This document shows, piece by piece, positions 8,274 through 17,340 of a DNA stretch of 27,678 bases. Source of the stretch: IMCC26077 sp964490435. GTDB lineage: Bacteria > Actinomycetota > Actinomycetes > Nanopelagicales > Nanopelagicaceae. Below the pieces are notes generated by a model, which was not told the origin of the DNA, did not search any database, and saw nothing but the letters and a program-made list of their open reading frames with translations. The translations under genes were made by a program, and so were the position numbers. Position 1 is the stretch's first letter; every line of letters starts with the position of its first letter. The DNA lies in NCBI GenBank assembly GCA_964490435.1, contig CAZBCF010000018.1:1-27678 (forward strand), given 5' to 3'.

Positions 8274-9060
8274 ATCTCTGGGATGACACGCTCATGTACA
8301 ACCAGAAAGAGCGCGCGCATTTAACTACCGAGACTGACGCTGACATCGCGATCATCGGTGGTGGCTTCACCGGATTGTGGAGCGCCTACTATTTAAAAGN
8401 NNNNNNNNNNNNNNNNNNNNNNNNNNNNNNNNNNNNNNNNNNNNNNNNNNNNNNNNNNNNNNNNNNNNNNNNNNNNNNNNNNNNNNNNNNNNNNNNNNNA
8501 TCGGATTGGCACATCGCGAGAGTTTCTCTGAGGCGCTGCACTTAGTGAACTATGGGCAACGAACTATTGATAATCGATTAGCAGTCGGAGGGCGAGGCGC
8601 ACGTTATCTTTTTGGCTCACGGCTGCGCGCAAAACATGAGATGGATTATCGGGTTCATGAAGAAATCATCGAACTGGTCCGTGATTGGTTTCCGATACTC
8701 AAAAGAAGCAGATTCACTCATCGTTGGGGTGGCGCAGTCTCTATTCCGCGCGATTGGCACCCGTACATCACGTGGGATAAATCATCTGGTATCGCACGTG
8801 CAGGTGGATACTCAGGTGATGGCGTAAGCCTCTCGCATCTATCGGGGAAGACACTTGCCCACTTGATTCTTGAGCGAGAAAGTGCCCTGACTTCATTACC
8901 TCATGTGAATTGGCGAAATCCACTCTGGGAGCCAGAACCACTCCGGTGGCTCGGTGTCAATGGAAGTGTTTTAGCGACAGATCTGGCAGATCGTGAAGAG
9001 GCGCTCACGCGCCGACCTTCTGTAATTGCTCGAGTGTTGAACTCGGCAATCCGGGTCTGA
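8270..9060 (+). CDS. FAD-dependent amine/amino acid oxidoreductase (DAO family), interrupted by assembly gap
   Basis: Two coding pieces flank the N run. The 5' piece (from ATG 8270) ends after the dinucleotide-binding motif IIGGGFTGLW. The 3' piece (from 8500) has the DAO C-terminal pattern, including WGGAVSIPRDWHPYI and ARAGGYSGDGVSLSHL, the second flavin-contacting Gly-rich loop. The pieces are in different frames if the gap is taken as 100 bases, so the gap size is nominal. DAO members usually have about 450 residues while about 230 are visible, so roughly 0.7 kb is probably missing. Relatives include PuuB-like gamma-glutamylputrescine oxidases, so a role in amine oxidation fits the operon. 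It overlaps the FMN-protein gene by 4 bases (ATGA). The substrate is unproven. Confidence 0.8.
8400..8499. other. Scaffold gap (100 N)
   Basis: Exactly 100 undetermined bases lie inside the FAD oxidoreductase gene. The round number is a scaffolding convention for unknown length. The flanking coding frames disagree across it, and a large middle part of the protein is absent, so the real gap is probably several hundred bases. Confidence 0.97.
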
Positions 9061-9087
9061 AAGAATCACGGGCGGAAGAGGGGCGAG

Positions 9088-9999
9088 ATGAGAATTGCGG
9101 TTGTAGGAAGTTATGGGGTTGGCATGACCATGCGCTTTCCGAAATTCCCACAAGCTGGAGAGACTCTCATGGGCGGCGCTTTCGATGCTGGCCCTGGCGG
9201 CAAAGGATCTAATCAAGCGATCGGTGCGGCTCGACTTGGTGCGCAGGTGAGTTTCTTGACTGCCATTGGCCCTGATGAGTTTGGCGAGTCTGCACAAGCG
9301 CTGTGGAAAGTCGAAGGCGTTGACAGTTCAGCAGTAGTGGTCGGCAAGAGCCACACGATGGTGGGTTTCATCCTCGTCGATGCAGATGGCGAGAACCGAA
9401 TCATCGTGGCAGCGGGAGCGCTCGATGAAATCAACGGCGAACATGTCGAGAATTTTCGCTCACATATCGCAAGCGCAGACATCCTCATCGTGTCGATGGA
9501 GTTGGCATTACCAGCCGTAATGGCTGCCCTCGAGATTGGTCGACAAGAAGGCGTGCGTATTATCTTGAATCCTGCACCTGCCGTTCGACTTCCAGAGCGA
9601 GCATGGGCGCTCTTTGATGTCATCACACCTAATCGAACTGAGGCGCCGGTCTTGCTCGGCCTGAATGATGATCATGGTATGACTCCGGAACAACTCATTG
9701 CCGCGCTTCGGGCTAAGACCACCGCTCAGATCATCATGACGCTCGGCGCTCAAGGGTGCTTGGTCGATGATGGAACGAAAGTATCGGCAATTCCCGCAAT
9801 TAAAGCGACGCGTGTGGTAGACACCACTGGAGCCGGTGATAGTTTCACTTCTGCTCTCGCTGTCGCACTTGCTGAAGGAAAAGATCTGCATTCCGCGGTA
9901 CGTTTTGCCACTGCCTCGGGGGCACATTGCGTCTCGATCGCTGGAGTGATTGATTCGCTTCCTCGACGTGCCGATATTGAACGAAAACTTGCAGAGTAG
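9088..9999 (+). CDS. rbsK: PfkB-family sugar kinase, ribokinase-like
   Basis: This is an ATP-dependent carbohydrate kinase (303 aa, normal ribokinase length). The substrate-side motif GPGGKGSNQA (35-44) and the C-terminal PfkB signature DTTGAGDSF (245-253), with catalytic Asp251, are intact. NPAPA at about 161-165 is typical of ribokinases. A strong purine-rich ribosome site (GGAAGAGGGG) precedes the ATG. It lies 27 bases after the oxidoreductase and 6 bases before the DeoC-like gene. Ribokinase with DeoC would suit ribose or deoxyribose salvage, but here both follow amine-catabolic genes, so the natural substrate could be another small sugar. The symbol reflects family resemblance. Confidence 0.85.
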   Translation: MRIAVVGSYGVGMTMRFPKFPQAGETLMGGAFDAGPGGKGSNQAIGAARLGAQVSFLTAIGPDEFGESAQALWKVEGVDSSAVVVGKSHTMVGFILVDADGENRIIVAAGALDEINGEHVENFRSHIASADILIVSMELALPAVMAALEIGRQEGVRIILNPAPAVRLPERAWALFDVITPNRTEAPVLLGLNDDHGMTPEQLIAALRAKTTAQIIMTLGAQGCLVDDGTKVSAIPAIKATRVVDTTGAGDSFTSALAVALAEGKDLHSAVRFATASGAHCVSIAGVIDSLPRRADIERKLAE

Positions 10000-10005
10000 C
10001 TTTCG

Positions 10006-10698
10006 ATGAATTTCGCGGCACTTACACCCACGCAATTTGCACCTTTCATCCAACATACGAAGATCCAAGCAAATGCGACCAAAGATGAAATGGTTACACA
10101 CATCAATCAAGCAGCCGAGTTTGGATTCAACGCTGCGATGGTCTCTGGATCGTGGGTGCCACTGGCAGTAGATATCTTGAAAGGCACTGGTATCACCGTT
10201 GCATCTGCGCTCGACTTCCCCACTGTTGGTGTGATGACGAGCGCTGGCAAGGCCGCAGAGGCAGCAGAGCTCGTTCGACTAGGGGCGCGAGAGATCGACA
10301 TTGGGGTGCAGATTGGTTGGTTGAAATCTGGAATGTACGATCAGTTTCGCGAAGATATCGCCGGCGTGGTGCGCGCCGCCCAGGTGCCAATCAAGGTGAT
10401 GCTTGAACTTCCTTGGCTTACCAAAAAAGAACGCGACATTGCCGTTGAACTTTCAATGGAAGCCGGCGCTGCTTATCTGAAGAATGCCAGCAGTGGTCAG
10501 GTCGAGACAGCAAATCCTGAGAGTATTCGCTTCCTAGCCAAACGAGCGAAAGCAGGAGTGAAAATCAAGGCTTCCGGGTCGATTAAATCTCTCGTTCAAG
10601 CGCGCCAACTTTTACAGGCCGGTGCAGCACTTCTTGGAACCAGTGCCGGTATCGAAATCGTGACCGCGACCACCACTGAGGCAACTACTAGCTACTGA
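10006..10698 (+). CDS. deoC: Deoxyribose-phosphate aldolase-like class I aldolase
   Basis: This is a Schiff-base aldolase of the DeoC family (230 aa; usual length 220-260). Conserved features are FIQHTKIQANAT near the N-terminus (compare LIDHT in DeoC), Asp98 in REIDIGVQIGWLKSG, the Schiff-base lysine at about 159 in AYLKNASSG, and Lys188 in KIKASGSIK. These match the Asp102/Lys167/Lys201 triad of E. coli DeoC. DeoC would cleave 2-deoxyribose 5-phosphate to acetaldehyde and glyceraldehyde 3-phosphate. The protein diverges from classical DeoC (MVSGSW where many have a CVYP-like motif; Asn-Ala-Ser after the Schiff-base lysine), so a different phosphosugar is possible. It is the last gene of the rightward operon. 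Confidence 0.82.
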   Translation: MNFAALTPTQFAPFIQHTKIQANATKDEMVTHINQAAEFGFNAAMVSGSWVPLAVDILKGTGITVASALDFPTVGVMTSAGKAAEAAELVRLGAREIDIGVQIGWLKSGMYDQFREDIAGVVRAAQVPIKVMLELPWLTKKERDIAVELSMEAGAAYLKNASSGQVETANPESIRFLAKRAKAGVKIKASGSIKSLVQARQLLQAGAALLGTSAGIEIVTATTTEATTSY

Positions 10699-10708
10699 TT
10701 ATCAGTGG
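10692..10708. other. Short palindrome between convergent deoC and GH9-like genes
   Basis: CTACTGA-TTA-TCAGTGG can form a 7-bp stem with one G-U pair and a 3-base loop. It overlaps the deoC stop and lies in the 31 bp between convergent genes. No T-run follows on either strand, so bidirectional termination is only a possibility. Confidence 0.3.
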
Positions 10709-10729
10709 ACACAATGGAACATATCAAAC

Positions 10730-12490
10730 TCATAACTGAAGAAGATGCATGAACCAAGTTGTCTCTGGCAAATCGTATTCACATTCCAATCCAAATGCTT
10801 CTGAGGTAAATGAATGCTGAGTGATTCCAGTATAAACTCCCCCCGGAATTTGCGGCACTGGCGGAAAAAACTCTCCAAAAACCCCTCGATGTGGATTGTT
10901 GTATCCAAGCCCCTCGACTGAACTTGCATCGAATGGATTTGCTCCAAGTAACCAATCGATTTGATGTTGCGCTGCCTTTGCATATTCTGGATTCTGCAGG
11001 ATTTGCGCAGCATGTTTTAAAACAATGCCTGCGGCTGACAGGTCGAGGTTGTAACAAAAACTATAATATTTGAAGTAAATTTCAAGATCATTCGCCTTGC
11101 CAGCAAGAAATGCCTCAGGCTTGTCGCTACTCAATTCTTCGCTGAAACTAAAACAGGCTCCGCTTTCAAATACATCCTCGGTGAAAAGCGTTCCGTGAAT
11201 CCGATGAAAACCATTCATTCGAAGTGTGCCGAGATATTGATCACAGATACGTGCGAGAGCGGTCTTCCAGGTTGAAACATGAGATGACTGTGAAAGCAAT
11301 TCAATGCCCTTGTACAATGCTGTTGGAACATTCGTGGTAAAAAAATAGTGATAATTATTAGCAAGTCGCGAACCTTTTCCTTCCCAAAAGGCACCATCTG
11401 CAAGTGAAGCGGTCCCCGAAATTTGATTCAAGCAAATAGCATCCAAGTCGTTCGCAATAATTTGATCTAAATCGTTTTCCCCTGATGCGATTTTCAATTC
11501 AATGGCTGCCGCAGCCCGCCCAGAAATTTCTAGAATTGAGTCTTTATAAAATGGCGCCCACCATTTAGCTACCGGATCATGCCCCAGTGGAGGAAAAGTT
11601 GGGAAAGTATAATTGTAAGTACTTTCCGCGTTGCGCTCCATGAACCTCCAAATTCTCCAGGCATACTCCAGACACAAATCCGCATATTCAGCATCACTTT
11701 GTCTGAAGAAACGACTTGCAAGTGCAAAAAAACGTATCGTGAACCAATGAGCAGGCGATGCGGTTGGCCTCTCGTAATATTCACGCCTATTCCAAGAAAT
11801 TCCGTAGTCAGAAAACCCCTTACCATGGATCCTTAGATGGTTGTCGTCTGTTCTAGGTAAATTGGTACCATCATAATCAACAGGAATGAAACAAGAGTCT
11901 AAGATTGAACCATCGTCAAGGACGAGCTTCATATAGTAGTCACATCCATGTTTGATTTCTCGTTCTATTTCGCCAACATTCCAAGAAGGCGATGCGAGAA
12001 TTGAGTATTCTAAAAGCCCAATCATTCCGAGTGAAATACCCCAACTCCATTTCCTTAAATCACTGGACTGATGGAAACCGCCTGATAAATCACGTTTCTC
12101 ACCACTCTTGAGTACGATGTGATCACTTTCATGACATTTGCCGTGCCAACCTAAATTGCTCGCGCAAGACTGCTGAGTAACAAAATTGAGTAAAGTCCTC
12201 TGAATAGGACCGTGTAGTTTTTCATCAATTGTGAAAATTCGACTATTCAATTCCCCAACTTTTATTCTATAAATTCCCTCTTCAGATAAATCTGTAAAAT
12301 CTCCGAAATACACATCTCCACTGAGGGAAGCTTGCTTGATTAAATCCCCACGGTGAACTTCCTCAAAGTGACAATCTCGCATTTTTTCTACTACAAAAAA
12401 ATTTGCTATTTCATCGAAAGTGTAGACCGTTTTCTGAACATTTTTCTTGAAGCCTATCTGATTTAAGATAATTTTTTGATTACTTTTCAT
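10730..12490 (-). CDS. Glycoside hydrolase family 9-like protein
   Basis: This protein of 586 aa has an Ig-like N-terminal domain as in CelD-type GH9 enzymes (about 1-90, beginning IILNQIGF) and an (alpha/alpha)6-barrel catalytic domain. The GH9 motif normally reads like GGWYDAGDxxKY; here it is GGFHQSSDLRKW (137-148), so the first Asp is replaced by Gln141 while Asp144 is kept. Other GH9 segments are HQIDWLLGANPF, GLGYNNPHRG and a C-terminal Glu (about 576). There is no signal peptide, so it is cytoplasmic. A beta-glycosidase acting on imported oligosaccharides fits, but the altered motif makes activity uncertain. Its ATG follows the rhamnosidase stop by one base, with GGAGAGG upstream. It is the last gene of the operon and AT-rich. 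Confidence 0.8.
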   Translation of the reverse strand: MKSNQKIILNQIGFKKNVQKTVYTFDEIANFFVVEKMRDCHFEEVHRGDLIKQASLSGDVYFGDFTDLSEEGIYRIKVGELNSRIFTIDEKLHGPIQRTLLNFVTQQSCASNLGWHGKCHESDHIVLKSGEKRDLSGGFHQSSDLRKWSWGISLGMIGLLEYSILASPSWNVGEIEREIKHGCDYYMKLVLDDGSILDSCFIPVDYDGTNLPRTDDNHLRIHGKGFSDYGISWNRREYYERPTASPAHWFTIRFFALASRFFRQSDAEYADLCLEYAWRIWRFMERNAESTYNYTFPTFPPLGHDPVAKWWAPFYKDSILEISGRAAAAIELKIASGENDLDQIIANDLDAICLNQISGTASLADGAFWEGKGSRLANNYHYFFTTNVPTALYKGIELLSQSSHVSTWKTALARICDQYLGTLRMNGFHRIHGTLFTEDVFESGACFSFSEELSSDKPEAFLAGKANDLEIYFKYYSFCYNLDLSAAGIVLKHAAQILQNPEYAKAAQHQIDWLLGANPFDASSVEGLGYNNPHRGVFGEFFPPVPQIPGGVYTGITQHSFTSEAFGLECEYDLPETTWFMHLLQL

Positions 12491-12491
12491 T

Positions 12492-15149
12492 TTATGTGCC
12501 TCTCCTCTTCGTACCAGTCATTCTGAATTCATAAGTACCGGAACCAAGCTCTACCTCATTTTTTCCTACATTTTTCTTTCCTATAAAAATCGAGTCGGGA
12601 ATGTCCATCGTATTTTTCAAGATCCCCACAACAGTTGGGGGGATGGTTAAGGTTCCAGAAATTCCGGAGGTGCTGGCCGCCCAATTCACTTGAATCGATC
12701 CACGAACAGTAGAAATTCTTGTTTTACTCCATGTTACGTGTTCACTTGAGCGTGGTGCTATTGACACCTTTTCAAATGCCGTGAATCCCTCGATAATTCC
12801 GATGCCGCCTATATGTTCAAGAACCCAATCTCCTATTGAGCCCAAGTGATAATGATTGAATGAGTTCATACCTACATCTCGACCCTTCCAAAAATGTGGT
12901 TCTTCATCTATCGAACCATCCGGCAACCTTCCGTCCCATCTTTCCCACATGGACGTTGCTCCGCTCAAAACTTGGTACATCCAACCAGGGCATTCTTCAT
13001 TGAACAATGCTGTGAAGGCTGCATCCCAATAACCGGTACGAGAAAGAGCTGGAAGAACTCTCCCAGTGCCTACCAAGCCAAAACTCGCCTTACCCGCATT
13101 TTTAAAAATAAGATTAGATAAGGCTTTGCCAAACAAGTTACGTTCATTTTCGCTGACGATCTCAAATTCTATCGCCAGCGCGCATCCCGTGGATGTGCTG
13201 AGCATCTCATCTCGCCATTTCGCTAAACATTGATTCGCAAGAAATTTTGCTTTGTCAAAATATTTCGAGGCATTTTGATGATCCCCAAGCGCTTGAAAAG
13301 TCTTCCCAATCAAACGAGTGCTCCAAATATAGAAACTGTTGGCAATGAGGAGTGCATCTGTTTTGCCTTTACCGGGATATCCATGAGGTGCATCAGGGTC
13401 GAGCCAATCTCCCAACTGCCCCTCCATATTCTCAATCAAGCCCGAACTTCCAGTTATTGACTCTAGATAATTCACCCACTTGATCATTGCCGGGAGATTA
13501 AGTTTCAAATTGTCTTGATTCCCATATGCTTGATAAACATTCCAGGGCACAATAGTTACCGCATCACCCCAGCCGGTAACTCCAGTAGATTCATGACCAG
13601 CCTCCTCGTAAATTTCTAAAACGTCTGGGACTACGCTCGTAACTGTTCCGTTAGCACGCTGAGAATAAGCCAATTGACGTAACCAACTTTTAAGAAAGTA
13701 CTCACAATCGTAGAGAAGAACTGCAGTTTTTGAGAAAGTTTGGATATCCCCAGTCCATCCAAGCCTCTCATCCCTTTGAGGACAATCGGTCGGAACTGAG
13801 AAAAAATTCGAACATTGTGAATTCTTAATGTTCCTCAAAAGTGCATTTAATTTCTCATTCGAACACTCGAAAAAAGTACTTTCGTTGATATCCGTGTGCA
13901 CAACCCGAGCTCCAGCTTCTAGAACCTCTACGTCACCCTCAACTTCAAAAAATTGAAAACCGTGATAGGTAAAGAGCGGTTCAAGTGTAAATATTCCATC
14001 TTGCCCGAGAACGTATGAATCAGTTGCTTTGGCCATTCGAAGGTTTTTTAGGTAAAGTTCGCCTTGTTGATCGAGAACCTCGGAATGTCGAATTGTGACA
14101 CGGGTTCCCTCTTTCCCTCGTACTTTCAGTGCAACCCATCCTGTAATATTTCGTGGAAGTTCAAAAATTGTTTTAAATTCATTCCTCCGATACCGGATCT
14201 CTGCGTTCAAGAAAGAAGTTTCTCTGATCGCTGGCGTCTCAGTTGGACGCAATTCACAATTTGGAAAATCCAGCACCTTAGCGTTTTCCCACTTCGTTGC
14301 ATCAAAGCCACTGATTCGCCATCCACTTTGCAACTGACTGAAGTCGATATGGCATCCTTCATAGATATCCGCGAATGCAATTTCGCCAACCGATGCCTGC
14401 CAGCTCCCATCAGTATATAAACGATATTTCTCAGAGCCACATTCGTATTCGAGTTGTAAATTTAAGGCAATTTCTTCACCATAAATCTTTCTGTGAGCCT
14501 CCCAACCAATCTGTCCTCGGAACCATCCATCGCCAATGATGGCCGATAAAGTATTTTCTCCTACATTAAGTAGATGAGTTACATCGTAGGTTACAACCGG
14601 TAATTCATACCTATAATCAGTCCAACCTGGTTCAAAAAAGTTTTCCGAAACTTTTTTGTCATTAATCCTGATTTCACATACTCCTAATGCAGTAGCATAG
14701 AGTCTTGCTTTATCAACTTTCTTCTGAATCGAAAATTCTCTCCGTAAAATTGGCGACGCACTCATGCGTCTCTTTCCCTCATCATCTGTGAATGTTATAA
14801 ATTCACCCTGCCAATCTTCATTTAATAGCAAGGAGGTTTCAATCTGGAAAAATTCGCTCCAACTACCCCATTCTCTATTACAACGGCTTCTTATTCTCAA
14901 GAAAACTATTTGCCTACTATGAAGACCTTCCGTAGGCCATGCTACGTTTACAGAGTTGTTTCGAAGAACCTCGCCGGTTTTGAAATATGCGGAAGTTTCG
15001 TCAGGTTTTAAACACAGTTCCATTTCATAAGCATCCATCAGAACATCTGAATTGAGCGAGTCAATATTCCAAGATATAGATGGGAAACTTTCATTTATGA
15101 AAGTTCTTTCCCGGGAACATCCCACACGTATTTTGACAGTTCTATTCAA
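12492..15149 (-). CDS. GH78 alpha-L-rhamnosidase
   Basis: This enzyme of 885 aa would remove terminal alpha-L-rhamnose from oligosaccharides or glycosides. The layout matches bacterial GH78: a fibronectin-like N-terminal domain (about 1-105), a carbohydrate-binding beta-domain with EPGWTDYR and GDGWFRGQIGW (about 173-216), a beta-sandwich, then the (alpha/alpha)6 catalytic barrel. The core motif DCPQRDERLGWTGD (455-468), which holds the acid-side residues in the family, is intact, as is the later MWERWDG with the probable base Glu. No signal peptide is seen. The start is a TTG 15 bases after the GH36 stop; the family-like N-terminus supports it although the ribosome site is poor. Confidence 0.93.
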   Translation of the reverse strand: MNRTVKIRVGCSRERTFINESFPSISWNIDSLNSDVLMDAYEMELCLKPDETSAYFKTGEVLRNNSVNVAWPTEGLHSRQIVFLRIRSRCNREWGSWSEFFQIETSLLLNEDWQGEFITFTDDEGKRRMSASPILRREFSIQKKVDKARLYATALGVCEIRINDKKVSENFFEPGWTDYRYELPVVTYDVTHLLNVGENTLSAIIGDGWFRGQIGWEAHRKIYGEEIALNLQLEYECGSEKYRLYTDGSWQASVGEIAFADIYEGCHIDFSQLQSGWRISGFDATKWENAKVLDFPNCELRPTETPAIRETSFLNAEIRYRRNEFKTIFELPRNITGWVALKVRGKEGTRVTIRHSEVLDQQGELYLKNLRMAKATDSYVLGQDGIFTLEPLFTYHGFQFFEVEGDVEVLEAGARVVHTDINESTFFECSNEKLNALLRNIKNSQCSNFFSVPTDCPQRDERLGWTGDIQTFSKTAVLLYDCEYFLKSWLRQLAYSQRANGTVTSVVPDVLEIYEEAGHESTGVTGWGDAVTIVPWNVYQAYGNQDNLKLNLPAMIKWVNYLESITGSSGLIENMEGQLGDWLDPDAPHGYPGKGKTDALLIANSFYIWSTRLIGKTFQALGDHQNASKYFDKAKFLANQCLAKWRDEMLSTSTGCALAIEFEIVSENERNLFGKALSNLIFKNAGKASFGLVGTGRVLPALSRTGYWDAAFTALFNEECPGWMYQVLSGATSMWERWDGRLPDGSIDEEPHFWKGRDVGMNSFNHYHLGSIGDWVLEHIGGIGIIEGFTAFEKVSIAPRSSEHVTWSKTRISTVRGSIQVNWAASTSGISGTLTIPPTVVGILKNTMDIPDSIFIGKKNVGKNEVELGSGTYEFRMTGTKRRGT

Positions 15150-15164
15150 GGCTCTTCACAAATC

Positions 15165-17336
15165 TCAGTCGATTGCTTTAACTTCGATGACTAGAGCACT
15201 TTCTGGGCTCAAGATTGGCATATATAGTCCAATTTGCATCAAAATTTCTCCGAGAATAGTTATGGGGGCGTTCTTAATCCAATCTGGATACTTGAGTTCT
15301 CCAATTATTTGGATTTCGGAACTTTTAGGGAACAAAGCCCCTTTGACGATCGATACTAGATATGTTTTTTTTCCATCAAGATATGGAAATCTTACTCGAG
15401 GAGAAAACTCATTTCCCGAATTTCTCTCCTTCCAGTAAACAAATAATCCTTGATGTTTGTCTTGCGCTACGACTCCATGCATGTACTCGCCGTCCAAATC
15501 TAAATCTGCATTTACGTAGCGACCCTCGCAAATCAGGTTACGTTTACTCTTATAAAATTCGATAAATTCCTGTAAATCCTTTAATTCCTTCTCTGAATTT
15601 TTCATTAAGTCTTGTTGAATTCCTAGGTGGCCAAATAATGCAACTGCAGCCCGAAAAGCAAACGTGTGCGTCCTGCCAGTAGTGTGTGATTCAGCTGTGC
15701 TCACATCATTACCCATCATTTCAGGAGGCAGCAGGAGCGCGGTCCATCTTTGTATGCTGCTTCGTTCCAGTGGGTCATTTGTATCGCTGACCCACGTTCT
15801 ATCCGTCAATTTTCCAATTCCTAAATCGATACGCCCACCCCCGGAAGAACAATTCTCAAAATCAACAGATGGATGAGCATTCTTTAACATCGAAAAAAGT
15901 TGATACATAGCTTTGGTTTGTCCATGAACTGCAGGTTTGCCTTCATGCCCAGCATCGATCAGATCTCTATTCATGTCCCATTTGAGGTAGGAAATGTTGT
16001 GCTTCGATAGCAATGAATCCAATTTGTTGAATACCGACTGAAAAGCTTCTGGATTCATCAGATCAAGCGCCTGCTGACCACCTCGTCCCCCTGGTGGTAG
16101 GCGATGAGAGTTTGGCTTGAGTAGCCATTCGGGATTCTCTCGAAAAGTATCAGAATCAATATTAACCATTTCGGGTTCAACCCATATCCCAAAACGCATT
16201 CCATTTGCGTTGATGAAATCAATCAATGGATTCAATCCGTCGGGAAAGATTGACCTATCTACTTCCCAGTCCCCAAGTCCCTTATTCGCGTCACGCCGAC
16301 CCTTGAACCATCCATCATCTATTACGAATAGCTCAGCGCCAATCTTCTTCGCGGCTAAAGCAAGTTCCCGCAAGCGATTCTCATTTAAATCAAAATATAC
16401 GGACTCCCATGAATTGAAGATTACGTGCTTTGGTCTATCGGTAATGCTCCGTTGTGATCGAAGATATCTGTGAAATTGGTCAGAAATCCCATCTAGACCA
16501 TTTCTTGAATAAACGTAAAAACTCTCTGGAGTTTCGTAAGTTTCATTCTTAGCTAATACGATCTCTCCAGACTCAAGGAGCTCCCCGCAGCCGACATTTT
16601 GATGGCCTGAGGGCGATTTTTCGGCGAAGTAGAATTGATCGCCACTCCACGCTAGATGTACCGCCCAAATCTCACCTGTCTGGTTATTAAAACTGGGAGT
16701 GCCAGTCAAAATCATAGTAGCAGCGTCGTGTCCAGTGCGCCCACGCCTTGATTCCCTGATGTGTTTCCCATAAAAAATTTTTTGTCTTTGCGGAATTCTT
16801 TCTTTACACCAACATCCAAAAAAATCAAGCAATTCAGTTGCACGAGCGGGAATTGGCATCGTTGTTGACAATTCATCCAATTGATATCTCGATTCAGAGG
16901 TATTTGTAATGGAATGTTTAATCGAGAGAATTCGTGTATTCACTAAACTGAAAATTGATTTGAGGGTTAATTCCGAATAAGTATCGACCAAAATTATAGT
17001 TAGCACATTTTTGTCACTATCTATTTTGATTTCTTTTAATTCGAGCTTCACTGCAAAATCAATTCCCTCACGAGACCCGCGAAGCGCTTGATGTCCCCTA
17101 TACAAATAAGATTTCGTCGGAAGAATCGAATAATTAATTGGCTGATCAAGAACCGCTATAGGAAGTGGCGGATTGAGTGTGCTTGGAGCAATGCTTTCAA
17201 TTAGCTTCGTAGAATCACCTAACGCTTGACCCCAATAAACTACTTCAGGAAGCTTGTTTTCGAAAACTCTTACAAGAACTGATAATTCGTCTGATGACAT
17301 TTCTATGAGATCTGATTTTGCATTCCTGATAATCAT
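15165..17336 (-). CDS. GH36 alpha-galactosidase
   Basis: This enzyme of 723 aa would cleave terminal alpha-D-galactose. GH36 order is clear: an N-terminal beta-supersandwich, then a TIM barrel from about residue 300 with FNSWESVYFD, VIDDGWFKGR, FGIWVEPEMVN, LKWDMNRD, ENCSSGGGRID and WVSDTNDPLER. The nucleophile is Asp454 (KWDMNR) and the acid/base Asp518 (WVSD). Length is typical for bacterial GH36 (about 720-740). There is no signal peptide, so it is intracellular. The ATG at 17336 is 4 bases after the upstream stop; a TTG at 17351 would overlap that gene by 11 bases and is less likely. By eye it is among the AT-richest genes here (16981-17040 has 15 G+C in 60). Confidence 0.95.
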   Translation of the reverse strand: MIIRNAKSDLIEMSSDELSVLVRVFENKLPEVVYWGQALGDSTKLIESIAPSTLNPPLPIAVLDQPINYSILPTKSYLYRGHQALRGSREGIDFAVKLELKEIKIDSDKNVLTIILVDTYSELTLKSIFSLVNTRILSIKHSITNTSESRYQLDELSTTMPIPARATELLDFFGCWCKERIPQRQKIFYGKHIRESRRGRTGHDAATMILTGTPSFNNQTGEIWAVHLAWSGDQFYFAEKSPSGHQNVGCGELLESGEIVLAKNETYETPESFYVYSRNGLDGISDQFHRYLRSQRSITDRPKHVIFNSWESVYFDLNENRLRELALAAKKIGAELFVIDDGWFKGRRDANKGLGDWEVDRSIFPDGLNPLIDFINANGMRFGIWVEPEMVNIDSDTFRENPEWLLKPNSHRLPPGGRGGQQALDLMNPEAFQSVFNKLDSLLSKHNISYLKWDMNRDLIDAGHEGKPAVHGQTKAMYQLFSMLKNAHPSVDFENCSSGGGRIDLGIGKLTDRTWVSDTNDPLERSSIQRWTALLLPPEMMGNDVSTAESHTTGRTHTFAFRAAVALFGHLGIQQDLMKNSEKELKDLQEFIEFYKSKRNLICEGRYVNADLDLDGEYMHGVVAQDKHQGLFVYWKERNSGNEFSPRVRFPYLDGKKTYLVSIVKGALFPKSSEIQIIGELKYPDWIKNAPITILGEILMQIGLYMPILSPESALVIEVKAID

Positions 17337-17340
17337 GTGC

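Noticed and set aside
8270..9060. Frame difference across the N run as evidence of a pseudogene
   Set aside because: The 100 N are a nominal gap, so relative frame carries no information.
15052..15438. Open frames on the + strand inside the GH36/GH78 region (several over 60 residues)
   Set aside because: They lie antisense to well-supported genes, have no ribosome sites or recognisable motifs, and are shadows of the coding strand.
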